From NCBI GenBank assembly GCA_903910645.1, contig CAIWAD010000275.1:1-53713 (forward strand): DNA of 53,713 bases, read 5' to 3'. Origin of the DNA: an uncultured bacterium. GTDB lineage: Bacteria; CAIWAD01. A program made the position numbers and the translations under genes. Of the stretch, positions 9,207 through 18,221 are shown piece after piece. Below the pieces are notes generated by a model, which was not told where the DNA came from, searched no databases, and saw nothing but the letters and a program-made list of their open reading frames with translations. Numbering within the stretch: position 1 is the first letter of the stretch; each line of letters opens with the position of its first letter.

Positions 9207-12200
9207 CTATTCACCAGCTACTCCGCCACTACCACGCGCCGTGTGCAAAGCCACAAGTGCCAGCCGGCAGGCCTGCAGCGCGTCCAGCCGCTCGTCGCAG
9301 GCCTGCTTCCAGCGCAGCTGCGCCTCCAACAGGTCATCCGTGTCACCCAATCCCTGGTCATGGCGCATCGTCTCGTCGCGCAGTTCCAGCTCCGCCTGTC
9401 GACAGGACAACTCCGCCGCGGCGACCGCGTCCCGGCTGACGGCATAGGCCCGCGTGCAACGTTCCAGATCCAGGGCAAGCAGGCGCCGCGTCTCCGCCAG
9501 TTTCAGCTCGGCGGCCTCCTGGCGAACAGCTCCCGCCAACCCGGCTTGCTGGCCGAGCCATATGCCGGTCATGGGCACCGTGACCATCGCAACGGCGATG
9601 CTGTTGGTTTCCGCGTGCATGCCGTCCACGTCCATGCGGTACCAGACGCCTCCCAGAGCCAGCGCTGGCAGACCCTCACCCCGCTCCAGGACTTTCTTCC
9701 AGTGTTCGGCTTCGACTGCCTGCTCGCTCATTAGCAGTTCTGGCCGGACCTGAGTACCCGGCTCAAGGTCCAGCTCTGCAGGCAGACCCAGGCTGTCGGA
9801 CGCCATGGGTGGAGGATCATCGGGCAGTCCCACTTGCCGTGCCAGGTCGCGGGCCGCAAGCAAGCGCCCATCGTCCAGCCGCCGGACATCCACGGCCGCC
9901 TTGGCCTGCGCCACCTGGACCTTGAGAACCTCGGTCTCCGTCGCCAACCCGGCCTTTCGCGCCTCGGCGGCCTGGCGTTCCAAAGCGGCCAGCAGATCCA
10001 GATAAGCCCGCAGGGTTCGGGCTTTGCTGTCCAACGTGACCAGTCGCCAGTACTTCTCCTCTGTGGCGGCCAGCGCATCGCGCAAGGCCATGGCTTCACG
10101 TTGACGCGCCACGGCCACGCCCACATCGGCCAATCGGCTGCCCGCCAACACACGTCCGCCGGCAAACAGGGTCTGCGTAGCCGTCAACCCGGCGACGGTT
10201 CCATCACCGGCAAGGCTGAGCCCCATGGCGGGGAAGGCCACCAGGGCATCGCGGGCTTGAAAGCCTCCTCCCACGCCCGACACGTCCGGCAGGAAGCGGC
10301 TGCGGGCACCCGCCTGGACATGCTGCGCCGCTTGCGTCTCCAGCCGGGCGACCTGCACGTCGAAGTGGCGCTCCTTGGTTCTTGCCAGGCACTCGCTCAA
10401 GGACAGGCCCCCTTCCGCACCCGCCGCCGGTGCGCTCCACGCCAGCAGCGCCAAAAGACCCAGCACCGTCGCACCACCAGCGATGGTTTGTGGCCTACCT
10501 CGCGAGTGCCGAGTTTCCACAATGGCGACATAGATGACTGGCAACGCCAGCAGCGTCAGGATCATGCCGCCCAAAAGCCCGAAACACGTCACGGTGCCAA
10601 GCGGGCCCCAGAGAGCACTCTTCGAGATGATCATCGGCACCACGCCGATGGCCGCCGCCATCGCCGTGAGGTAGATCGGCCGCATGCGGCGCTTGCCCGC
10701 CGCCAACGCGGCCGAGCGAATGTCCATGCCATCCCGGCGCAGCTCTTCGGCGTACGTGACCAGGATCAGGCCGTTGCGGACCACGATCCCCATCAATCCG
10801 ATCAGGCCCAGGAAGGCCGTCACACCGAAGGGGTAGCCGGACATGGCCAGGCCGCCCACCGCGCCCAACAGGCTGAGGGGCATGGCCGACATCACGGCTC
10901 CCACCTGGCGGAAGCGTCCAAATTGCAGCAACAGCACCAGGAAGATCAGCAGAAGGCTGACCCCCAACGAAATGCCCATCGGCACGAAAACCTCTTCAGC
11001 CAATTCCCGCTCCCCACCCCACGCGACTTGGACACCGGGTTCGTGCAGCCGATCGGCCCACTGCTCCATGGCCGCCTGGACCGGCGCGGCCAGGGCGTTC
11101 GGGGCCATGTCCAGGGAGACCGTGATGGTCCGTTGCCCATTGCGCCGCACGCGGGCTCCGTCATGCCAGGCCGGGCGAAGCCCGCCCAGCTGGGCGAGGG
11201 GGACGCCCATGCCGCCGTAAAGGCTGGAGACCGTCTGCTGCCGGAATCCTTCCATGCTGTGGCGCACCCGGGACTCGTCCTGGAGCCGCACGGACACAGG
11301 ATAATCGCCCTCCCAGACCGTGGCGGCCACCACACCCTGGCTGCCCAGCGCGAAGGCGGCCTGCAACAAGGACGGAGGCACGCCCAGCGATGCGCCCGCC
11401 TCGGGATCCGCCTGGAAATCCAGGCTGGCCCGGCCCTCCTCCCAGTCGTCCCGCGCCCAGGTGACGCCGGGCAGGGTGCGGGCGAAGGCCTTGGCCTGAT
11501 TGGCCGCCCGATGCAAGACCTCGGGATCCTCGCCCCGCAGCCTGATCTCGACGGGACTGCCAAACTGCATGACCAGCTGCTTCCACCGGACCCAGCCCTC
11601 GGGCGTCTTGTCGTTCCAACGCCGGGAGAACTCCGCCAGGAGCTCCTCCGTGGCTTCATTGGAGACCGTGTTGACGATCAGCTGGCCATAGTTGCGACTG
11701 GGAACATGAGGCGCGTAGAGGGTGTGGAAGCGCGGGGACCCTTGCCCGACGAAGCTGGTCACATTCATGACCCGCTTGTCGCCCATCAGCTCGCGCTCCA
11801 CGCGTCGCACCAGTGAATCCGTGGCGGCCAGGCTGCGGCCGCTGGGCAGATTGACCTCCACCGCGAACTGGTTGCGCTCGACCTTGGGGAAGGGTTGCTG
11901 GGGCACCTGCGTCATCAGGACCAAGGCCAGCACGACGGACAAGCCTGCGCCGGCCAGGGTCCAGCGAGGATGACGGAAGGTGGCCTCCAGGAGGCGGTCG
12001 TAGCCGGCCTGCAGGCGGTCCAGCAGCGAGGGTTTCCCCTGGTCCCGGTGCAAACCATGCCGGATGAAGCGGCTGTTCATCACCGGCACCAGGGTCAGCG
12101 CCACCACGAAGCTGGAGAGCAGCGCGGCGGCGATGGTGACGGGCAGGCTTTTCAGGAAGTCGGCCGACTGGCCCGTCAGAAACATGCCCAAAGGCGCGAA

Positions 12201-13553
12201 GGAGAGAATGATCGCCAGGGTGGCCGACAGCACCGGCACGGCCAGCTCCCGGCCACTGCGGACAGCCGCCGACCAGGAATCCAGTCCCTGGTCCAGTCTC
12301 TCCACATGATCATCGATGATGACAATGGCGTTGTCCACCACCATGCCCAGCACGATCACAAGACCGGCCAGGGAGACCGTCTGGAGCTGGACGCCCAACG
12401 CGTTCAAGACTCCCAAGGTGATGGCGATGCAAACCGGAATGCTGATGGCAGCCACGGCGGCCACCCGCAGGGGAAGCAGCAGCATGGTCACGAGGATCAC
12501 GGACGCGATGGCCAGTCCGAAGTCGCGCAGGAAATGGCCGACGGTGGTCCTCACCACCTGCGGTTGATCGACCACTCGGGCGATCCGCACATCGGTGGGC
12601 AGCTCGCGGCTGGCTTGGTCGATGGCGAGGTCGACCTCCCTCCCAAATGCCGTGATGTCGTGCCCGGACTGCATTTCCACCGAAAGCACCAAGGCCGTGC
12701 CGCCGTTGTAGCGGACGCGCGTGCGGTCGTCGGGCACCACGCGGTGGATTTCCGCCACATCCCCCAGCCGGACCTGGGCTCCACCAGGCTGCCCAAGAAT
12801 CGGCAGGGAGGCTAACTGCGCCTCGCTGTTCAGGATGGGGTCCACGTGGACCGGCAGCTCCAGTTCCGGCAGATCCAGCCGGGCCTCCGCCGGCGCGCCG
12901 CCCATCCCTTGCAGCGCGGCCAGCACCGTCAGCGGTCGCACCGCGTGGCGCACCAACCGGTCTCGGGCCAAGGTGACCTGGATTTCCTCCGGTTGGTCCC
13001 CAAGCAAGCGCAGTTTGGAGGTGGCGGGTAGCGCGCGCAGATGGCGCTGCAGGACTTCGGCGTATTCCTCCAAATCGCGGGGACTGCGTCCTGGTGCGGC
13101 AACGGTGAGCAGCAGCGCGCTGGTATCGCCGAAGTCGTTGTTGCCGATTAGGGCCAAAACCTGGGAGGGAAGCTTCTGTTGGCGAAGCTCGGACAATCCA
13201 TGGCGCAACTTGGTCCAAAAGGCCGGGGTCTCCGTGCCGGAGACATCGTCGTTGAGTTCCACATAAACCACCATCTGTCCCTCTTGGGAAACAGAGTAGG
13301 TTTTCGCTTTCCTCACTTCCTTGAAGCTGAACAGGTACTCCTCGACCGGCTTGGCCAACCGCTCTTCCACCTCCTCGGACGTGGCTCCCGGCATCACGCC
13401 CACCACCAGTCCCTGGCGAATCGTGAAGTCGGGAAACTCCTGGCGCGGCATGGTGAAAAAGGAGATCAGCCCATAGGCCACCAGGATCAGCAGAAAGGTC
13501 AACACCACTCGCCAGTGCGTCATGCCCGTTTCGATCAAATCACGGCGCTCCAT
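9207..13553 (-). CDS. RND efflux pump fused to a TolC-family outer-membrane factor
   Basis: 1448 residues. Residues 1 to about 1012 are a full RND transporter: an N-terminal membrane helix, the first periplasmic porter domain, a six-helix bundle (TM4 reads GMVVDNAIVII), the second porter domain and the second bundle (GIVVRNGLILV). About residue 1020 a hydrophobic stretch ending in APAAGAEGG looks like a former signal peptide; it is followed by roughly 400 residues of TolC-type repeats beginning LSLSECLARTKERHFDVQ. So inner-membrane pump and outer-membrane channel are one chain. By my count TM4 keeps D407, but its neighbour is N408 where AcrB has two aspartates, and TM10 has R926 where AcrB has lysine. 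The start overlaps the adaptor stop (TGATG). Probable role is proton-driven export of hydrophobic compounds; the substrate is unknown. No frameshift is visible at the junction. Confidence 0.88.
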   Translation of the reverse strand: MERRDLIETGMTHWRVVLTFLLILVAYGLISFFTMPRQEFPDFTIRQGLVVGVMPGATSEEVEERLAKPVEEYLFSFKEVRKAKTYSVSQEGQMVVYVELNDDVSGTETPAFWTKLRHGLSELRQQKLPSQVLALIGNNDFGDTSALLLTVAAPGRSPRDLEEYAEVLQRHLRALPATSKLRLLGDQPEEIQVTLARDRLVRHAVRPLTVLAALQGMGGAPAEARLDLPELELPVHVDPILNSEAQLASLPILGQPGGAQVRLGDVAEIHRVVPDDRTRVRYNGGTALVLSVEMQSGHDITAFGREVDLAIDQASRELPTDVRIARVVDQPQVVRTTVGHFLRDFGLAIASVILVTMLLLPLRVAAVAAISIPVCIAITLGVLNALGVQLQTVSLAGLVIVLGMVVDNAIVIIDDHVERLDQGLDSWSAAVRSGRELAVPVLSATLAIILSFAPLGMFLTGQSADFLKSLPVTIAAALLSSFVVALTLVPVMNSRFIRHGLHRDQGKPSLLDRLQAGYDRLLEATFRHPRWTLAGAGLSVVLALVLMTQVPQQPFPKVERNQFAVEVNLPSGRSLAATDSLVRRVERELMGDKRVMNVTSFVGQGSPRFHTLYAPHVPSRNYGQLIVNTVSNEATEELLAEFSRRWNDKTPEGWVRWKQLVMQFGSPVEIRLRGEDPEVLHRAANQAKAFARTLPGVTWARDDWEEGRASLDFQADPEAGASLGVPPSLLQAAFALGSQGVVAATVWEGDYPVSVRLQDESRVRHSMEGFRQQTVSSLYGGMGVPLAQLGGLRPAWHDGARVRRNGQRTITVSLDMAPNALAAPVQAAMEQWADRLHEPGVQVAWGGERELAEEVFVPMGISLGVSLLLIFLVLLLQFGRFRQVGAVMSAMPLSLLGAVGGLAMSGYPFGVTAFLGLIGLMGIVVRNGLILVTYAEELRRDGMDIRSAALAAGKRRMRPIYLTAMAAAIGVVPMIISKSALWGPLGTVTCFGLLGGMILTLLALPVIYVAIVETRHSRGRPQTIAGGATVLGLLALLAWSAPAAGAEGGLSLSECLARTKERHFDVQVARLETQAAQHVQAGARSRFLPDVSGVGGGFQARDALVAFPAMGLSLAGDGTVAGLTATQTLFAGGRVLAGSRLADVGVAVARQREAMALRDALAATEEKYWRLVTLDSKARTLRAYLDLLAALERQAAEARKAGLATETEVLKVQVAQAKAAVDVRRLDDGRLLAARDLARQVGLPDDPPPMASDSLGLPAELDLEPGTQVRPELLMSEQAVEAEHWKKVLERGEGLPALALGGVWYRMDVDGMHAETNSIAVAMVTVPMTGIWLGQQAGLAGAVRQEAAELKLAETRRLLALDLERCTRAYAVSRDAVAAAELSCRQAELELRDETMRHDQGLGDTDDLLEAQLRWKQACDERLDALQACRLALVALHTARGSGGVAGE

Positions 13554-14635
13554 CAGTGTTGCTCCCCGGCGATGGTGACCGTTTGGCCCTCTTCCAGCAT
13601 GGGCGTCCCGGATACAACCACCCGGTCTCCGGCGGCAAGCCCATGCGACACCACCAGCAGCTCACCTGAGAAGCCGTCCACGATCAGATCGCGTCGTCGC
13701 AGCCGGCATTGTCCGTCCACGACAAAGGCCACGGGGGCACCCGACTCCCGCACGCGCACGGCTTGGGGCGGAACCGCCACGGCTCCGGCCGGGGCTGGCA
13801 CGCGCAGGCGCAGGCGCGCCTGCATGCCGGCCTTGAGGCGGTTGCCTGGATTGGCAAGCTCCACTTCAACGCCATAGGTCCGGGTCAGGGGATCGGCCGC
13901 CACGCCCACTCGGGCAATGCGTCCAGCCAGGATCTGGTGCAAGGCCGGGACCTCAACTTGTGCTGGATCACCTGCCTGAAGACTGGCCACATCCCTTTCC
14001 GCCACACCGGCACGGGCCTTGAGTACACGGGTGTCGAGCATTGTGACAACAGGCAAGCCGGGCACCGCCAGGGCGCCGGGCTCCAGGTGGCGGCGCGCCA
14101 CCCAGCCGGCTTCCAGTGCGTGGAGCACCGCGTCCGACAGGTTCTTCTCGGCGATGGACAAGGCCAACCGTGCCTCTGTCCGGGCCGTCTCCACCTCCAC
14201 GAAACGGATCTCGGACAGACTGCCGCCGCGGTACAGAGGCTCCATGCGACGCCAAGCATCCTCGGCCTGCTCCGACTTGGCGCGGGCCATGGCGGCCGCG
14301 TCGCGCAGCGAGGCATCGTCAAGGCGGGCCAAGGTTTGACCCCGAACCACGGCTTGTCCTTCCTCCACCGGGACTTCGGACACCGTGCCACCAACAAGAA
14401 AACCCACGGGAACGCTGCGGCGGGCTTCCAACGTGCCGTCCACACAGAGCTCGCGCCAGCCGGACGTCATGACGACCACGGCCACATGGACCGGGACGGG
14501 GGCTCTGCCCTCCGCCGGCGCGCCAACGTTTCCTTTCCGGCAGCCTAATCCAAGAGAGGACCCAAGCACCAATGCAAGCATGAGCCAACTGCTGTTCTTC
14601 CACCAATTGACCCAGGTCAATTCACGATGCGTCAT
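13553..14635 (-). CDS. RND periplasmic adaptor (membrane-fusion protein), lipoprotein
   Basis: 360 residues from the ATG at 14635, chosen because AAAGGA lies about 9 bases upstream; the frame stays open further but without a better ribosome-binding site. The N terminus has a hydrophobic helix followed by lipobox LGLGC, so it should be lipid-anchored. A lipoyl/barrel-sandwich half (VSEVPVEEGQAVVRGQTLARLD), an alpha-helical hairpin, the second half and a beta-barrel (LKAGMQARLRLRVP) follow: the HlyD/AcrA arrangement. It bridges the pump and the channel, which here are a single protein. It is the third gene of a leftward tetR operon. Confidence 0.9.
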   Translation of the reverse strand: MTHRELTWVNWWKNSSWLMLALVLGSSLGLGCRKGNVGAPAEGRAPVPVHVAVVVMTSGWRELCVDGTLEARRSVPVGFLVGGTVSEVPVEEGQAVVRGQTLARLDDASLRDAAAMARAKSEQAEDAWRRMEPLYRGGSLSEIRFVEVETARTEARLALSIAEKNLSDAVLHALEAGWVARRHLEPGALAVPGLPVVTMLDTRVLKARAGVAERDVASLQAGDPAQVEVPALHQILAGRIARVGVAADPLTRTYGVEVELANPGNRLKAGMQARLRLRVPAPAGAVAVPPQAVRVRESGAPVAFVVDGQCRLRRRDLIVDGFSGELLVVSHGLAAGDRVVVSGTPMLEEGQTVTIAGEQH

Positions 14636-14972
14636 GTGCTCGTTCCTTTCCATTTGACACGGCATGGTGTGCATGGCACTGGTGTGAGGATTGCCCACCT
14701 TCCCGGTGTCCAGTTTTTTGCTTGATCGCGTGCGCCCAGCTCCACCGTGAAATGACGGCAGACACGCCCAACGTCCCGCCCAGCACGAATGGACGAATCC
14801 ACCACGCGAACGGCATGCAGCTCCAGATCAGGCAAAGCGCCAGGAACAATGCCGTCCAGAACACAACCAGACGAATCCAGCCGGAGGTAGGCAAGCGTCG
14901 CAGATCACAGAGTATGTTCGACGAATTTTGCCAAATAGTCGATAATAAAAGCACGTAGACCTCCACTTGCAT
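14622..14972 (-). CDS. Small predicted membrane protein of the efflux operon
   Basis: 116 residues if the ATG at 14972 is used, 25 bases after the tetR stop. Two hydrophobic helices (about residues 25-45 and 50-68) with W-rich edges are followed by a polar, His-rich tail. The frame overlaps the adaptor start by 14 bases, which suits translational coupling. No good ribosome-binding site is seen and I recognise no family. The position between regulator and adaptor argues that it is real; the tail could equally be read-through sequence. Confidence 0.45.
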   Translation of the reverse strand: MQVEVYVLLLSTIWQNSSNILCDLRRLPTSGWIRLVVFWTALFLALCLIWSCMPFAWWIRPFVLGGTLGVSAVISRWSWAHAIKQKTGHREGGQSSHQCHAHHAVSNGKERAHDAS

Positions 14973-14997
14973 GTCAACCGGGTCGTCGCTTGGATGA

Positions 14998-15648
14998 CTA
15001 GCTGTGGTCGCCTCCGCCGCGCGGACGGAGCCCGTCCAGCAGCAGATCGACCATGGCCACACTGCGGGTGTCGTAGTGTTCCAGGTCCACTGGATCCAAC
15101 ATCAAATCCAGTTCGGAGCCGCGCAAGGAAGACAGGGAAAAAGCGCAGAACGAGTCGATGTCAGCGTCTGATAGAAAGCGGAACTGTCCGTGGGCGACTC
15201 CGCTTTGCATGATCTCTTTGAGGAACACTCGCTCCCGCGTGTCGAAGGTGCGACGGAAGTCGTTGACTTGCAGAAACTCAACCAGATCTTCAGAACTGGT
15301 GAACGTGGAGTGAAGCCGGCGCACCGATTCGATCCGCTCCATTAGCTGGACCGCCCGCTCCCGCATATAGGCCCGCAACCGATCTTCGGCTTTGGTTTCC
15401 CGTTCCACGGCCATTCGAATGGCCGCGGCCATCTGTTCGAATTCCCGCTCGGCCACGGCACGCAACACCTCCGCCTTGCCGGGAAAGTAGTAGTACAGAA
15501 AGCTCTTGCGCTTTCCCATGGCGGCAGCGATGTCCTCCATGGATGTGCGCCTCAGCCCGAACTGCAGGAACAAGTTCCGTGCGGTGTCCAGAATGGCCGT
15601 CGGAGTATCGACCGACCGGTTGGTGCGAGAAATTCGTCTATTAGACAT
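14998..15648 (-). CDS. TetR-family transcriptional regulator
   Basis: 216 residues. The N-terminal helix-turn-helix reads ILDTARNLFLQFGLRRTSMEDIAAAMGKRKSFLYYYF (typical TetR, residues about 19-55) and is followed by an all-helical ligand-binding domain. It is the first gene of the leftward efflux operon and probably represses it in response to a pumped compound. A perfect 7-base inverted repeat lies 17 bases upstream of the start codon, a plausible operator. Confidence 0.9.
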   Translation of the reverse strand: MSNRRISRTNRSVDTPTAILDTARNLFLQFGLRRTSMEDIAAAMGKRKSFLYYYFPGKAEVLRAVAEREFEQMAAAIRMAVERETKAEDRLRAYMRERAVQLMERIESVRRLHSTFTSSEDLVEFLQVNDFRRTFDTRERVFLKEIMQSGVAHGQFRFLSDADIDSFCAFSLSSLRGSELDLMLDPVDLEHYDTRSVAMVDLLLDGLRPRGGGDHS

Positions 15649-15664
15649 GATTGTTCAAATTGCA

Positions 15665-15682
15665 ACATTCTTATCAGAATGT
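15665..15682. promoter_or_regulatory. Probable TetR operator
   Basis: ACATTCT - TATC - AGAATGT, a perfect inverted repeat with 7-base arms between the divergent tetR and Omp85-like genes. Size and position suit a TetR dimer site that could control both directions. A second inverted repeat (CTCGCTC...GAGCGAG, 15692-15716) lies beside it. Confidence 0.5.
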
Positions 15683-15768
15683 CAACCCGGACTCGCTCGA
15701 TTTGGACGGGAGCGAGCCGGTGATCGCGCTGCCTTGCACTCTCGTTCTGAGATCATGATTTTACTCTT

Positions 15769-16959
15769 ATGGAAAAATCGTCGAATCGTCAAGTTCTTGC
15801 TTCCCGCGCGTCCTTGGCGGTGGCTTGGTTGCTTGTGGCGCAACTCGCGTCGGCCCAGTCGTCTGCGCCCGACTCCAATCGTTGGAGCGTGTCTCTGATT
15901 CCTTTTGCCTACTACAGTGAATTGTTCAAGTCCTCTGCCGGAGTCCTCTTGCGAGCCTCGAGGCCTTGCCCACCCGGTTCACCTGGCGACTCCCGCCTTG
16001 CGGATTTTGTGGTTTTCGGAAGTCAAAATGGCTCGTGGTATCTCTACCATCGCTTCCAGGGCCTTGCCAGCCCACTGGGTCTAGGTTTTGAACCCACGGT
16101 GCTGGCCGGTCGCTTCGGCGAGATTCGCGGATATACGGATCATGAGCCGCGCAGCTTCCCCGATCGTAGTGGCGAGCAGTTCCCCGGTCACAACCAATCC
16201 AGCCCGGATGACTTCCTGACGGCCAGTGGTCGCGACCTGTGGTTGCGCGGGAGGCTGAGCTGGACGCCAGCCTGGCCAACGACATCCGACTTGCATCTAT
16301 CCGTCGAGCCCTTCTATCGGGACCAAGCGGACCAAGTGACTGCCGGGGCCACCATCTCATTGACCCACGATCACCGCGATGATCCCACAGATCCAAATCG
16401 CGGCAATCGCCAGGAGGTCGCTTGGCAACGCGATCCTGGTGGCGGACCCCTCCGACCGCCCTGGATAGTCTGGACCTTTGAGCATTGCTGCTACTGCTCA
16501 ATGGGATCTGCTGGCACTGTCGGCGCTGCATGTTGGGCTCGCGTCAGCCCCAGCTTCGACGACACGCACATGGAGGTCCAAGCTGACGGAAGCCATGTTC
16601 GAGTTCAACATCAACCGCCGGCCTTTGCGGCACCAGCCTTGGGTTCGGATTCCCGTCTTCGTGCTTACCCAGAAAACCGCTTCAATGACCAAGCCGCTTG
16701 GCTTTACCAAGTCGAATGGCGCAAACGGCTGCCGTGGAATCCTGTGCGTAGCTGGGACGTCCGCTGGCTCCAGAGCGTGGTGTTTGTGGAAGCAGGGCGA
16801 GTCGCTTCGCGGTGGGATGTGGCCTTGTTCCATCAAAACATGAAGCACAGCGCGGGTGTTGGCCTCCGGGCGATGTACCGCAATGTTCTGCTCCGTGTGG
16901 ACCTGGCGGCTGGCCAAGAAGGATTGCAGGTGCAAATGTTTGTGGACCATGCTTTCTGA
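15769..16959 (+). CDS. Omp85/BamA-like outer-membrane barrel protein, possibly frameshifted
   Basis: 396 residues. A signal peptide (LAVAWLLVAQLASAQ) is followed by barrel-like strands, and the last 100 residues look like the C terminus of Omp85-type surface antigens: LRAYPENRFNDQAAWLYQVEWRKRLPW, then alternating strands ending in a terminal phenylalanine. No POTRA repeats are present, so it would be a barrel only. Two internal stretches (about 15952-16010 and 16420-16600) read poorly in this frame, while another frame gives barrel-like text (LPTRFTWRL at 15972-15998). This suggests paired compensating frameshifts or local divergence. It is divergent from the tetR efflux operon and may share its operator. 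Function is unknown. Confidence 0.55.
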   Translation: MEKSSNRQVLASRASLAVAWLLVAQLASAQSSAPDSNRWSVSLIPFAYYSELFKSSAGVLLRASRPCPPGSPGDSRLADFVVFGSQNGSWYLYHRFQGLASPLGLGFEPTVLAGRFGEIRGYTDHEPRSFPDRSGEQFPGHNQSSPDDFLTASGRDLWLRGRLSWTPAWPTTSDLHLSVEPFYRDQADQVTAGATISLTHDHRDDPTDPNRGNRQEVAWQRDPGGGPLRPPWIVWTFEHCCYCSMGSAGTVGAACWARVSPSFDDTHMEVQADGSHVRVQHQPPAFAAPALGSDSRLRAYPENRFNDQAAWLYQVEWRKRLPWNPVRSWDVRWLQSVVFVEAGRVASRWDVALFHQNMKHSAGVGLRAMYRNVLLRVDLAAGQEGLQVQMFVDHAF

Positions 16960-17020
16960 TCCAATGGCCTCCACTGAGGACAACTCCTCACCCCGCTTTG
17001 CCGTTATTACATACCTGATC

Positions 17021-17955
17021 TCATCCCCAACCTTGGACCAGCAAAAACCAGGGGCAATCCGGCACCCTTTCTGATATCGGAACTCTCTGGGGCGACGTGT
17101 GCGCCGCAGGACGAAGCGTAGCGAAGTCCGGAGGCGCGCACGTAAGCGCGAACTCCCGTGGGGTCCGGTCGGCCAGCGAACTGTGGGGGCGGAACTCGTT
17201 GTAATCCACTCACCATCCTTCGATCTTCTCCCGCGCATCGTACAGTGACAGGAACCAGAGCAGGTTCAAGCACTCGTCCCGGAAGATGCCGCTGAAGGAC
17301 TCGATGTGCGGATTGTCCGTCGGTTTGCCCGGCCGTGAGAAGTCCAGGGTCACCTGATGCTCATAGGCCCACCGATCCAGGGCCTTCGAGATGGACTCAC
17401 TACCGTTTTCCACCAGGATCCGCTGGGGCAGCCCTCGCAGGGCCTTCAGGTGATCCATCGTCGCCGCCGCATCATCGCCCTTCAACCGGGTGTCCACCGT
17501 GGTTGCCAGGCATTCCCGACGAAAACTGTCGACCACTGTCAAGGCCCGGATCCGCTACCCGTTGAACAGCTGATCGGCCACGAAATCCATGCTCCAACAG
17601 TCATTCGCCCCTGTCACAGCAGGTCGCTCGGCGCTGGGAGGCCACGCCGCTTCGCGGCGCCGCCTCCCAGCGCCGCGGCCGCTTGCACCGCAGGTTCAGG
17701 CCTTCTTCCACGTAAATCCTGTGCGTCTTCTTGTGGTTGATCAGCCAGCCTTCCCGCCGAAGCAGCTAAGGATTCGGTGACAGCCATAGCGCCTGTACAG
17801 CATGGCCAGACTTCCGACCGTAGCAGTCAAAACCGCCTCGTCATCCGCCACTGACGTGGCCCGCGGCTGCCCCAGGACCTTGCACACCCGTCGCTCCGGC
17901 ACCGTCAGCACCTGGCAGACCCGGTCCAAGGTCTGCCGCCGCCGGGCCGGACTGA
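17021..17955 (-). pseudogene. IS3-family transposase OrfB, multiply disrupted
   Basis: The N-terminal part (QTLDRVCQVLTVPERRVCKV...YRRYGCHRI) lies at 17750-17950 and meets a stop. The middle is interrupted by a palindromic insert at 17629-17675. The rve integrase core continues at 17210-17542 (VVDSFRRECLA, ILVENGSE, PHIESFSGIFRDECLN). A TGA at 17210-17212 interrupts the conserved ending, which resumes in frame as DYNEFRPHSSLADRTPREF. The catalytic D, D and E positions can be traced, but no intact protein is possible. Confidence 0.8.
17629..17675. repeat. 47-base palindromic insert inside the IS3 remnant
   Basis: Perfect 14-base arms (CGGCGCTGGGAGGC and its complement) enclose a second 6-base stem (CGCCGC-TTC-GCGGCG) with only two mismatched positions between the stems. 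It sits where OrfB should be continuous, so it looks like a small REP-like palindrome inserted into the transposase. Confidence 0.6.
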
Positions 17956-18221
17956 TCAGTTTCCCCGGGCCGCCTCCTTCAGGATCGCGATGTCCAGCGC
18001 TTGCCCGGCTACCACGCCCTTCAGCCGGCTTTCAGCACCTTCAAACGCTTCAGCTGATCTATCTCCATCCCGCCGAACTCCCGCCGCCAGCGGTAGGTTG
18101 TCTGCTCCGTCACGCCGATCTGCCGGCAGGCTTCGCCAGCCGTCTTGCCCTGTGCAATCAGGATCTCCACCTGGCGCAGGTAGGTGATGATCTGCTCCGG
18201 ACTGAATCGTCTCTTCGCCAT
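17956..18221 (-). pseudogene. IS3-family transposase OrfA, frameshifted
   Basis: ATG at 18221 opens with MAKRRFSPEQIITYLRQVE, then the helix-turn-helix (AGEACRQIGVTEQTTYRWRREFGGM) typical of IS3 OrfA. After RLKVL (about 18030) the frame stops at 18021, and the expected leucine-zipper end (ESRLKGVVAGQALDIAILKE) continues in another frame to 17956. One indel therefore separates the two halves. Confidence 0.8.

Larger units (their letters stand above)
17021..18221 (-). mobile_element. Degenerate IS3-family insertion sequence
   Basis: Leftward remnants of both IS3 reading frames: an OrfA helix-turn-helix protein at the right and an OrfB integrase core at the left. Several frameshifts and in-frame stops break both, so the element cannot move by itself. 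I could not identify its terminal inverted repeats or target duplication with confidence. Confidence 0.8.

Noticed and set aside
9834-11816. 660-residue rightward open frame
   Set aside because: Antisense shadow of the RND-TolC gene; H, Q, G and R-rich with no ribosome-binding site or motif.
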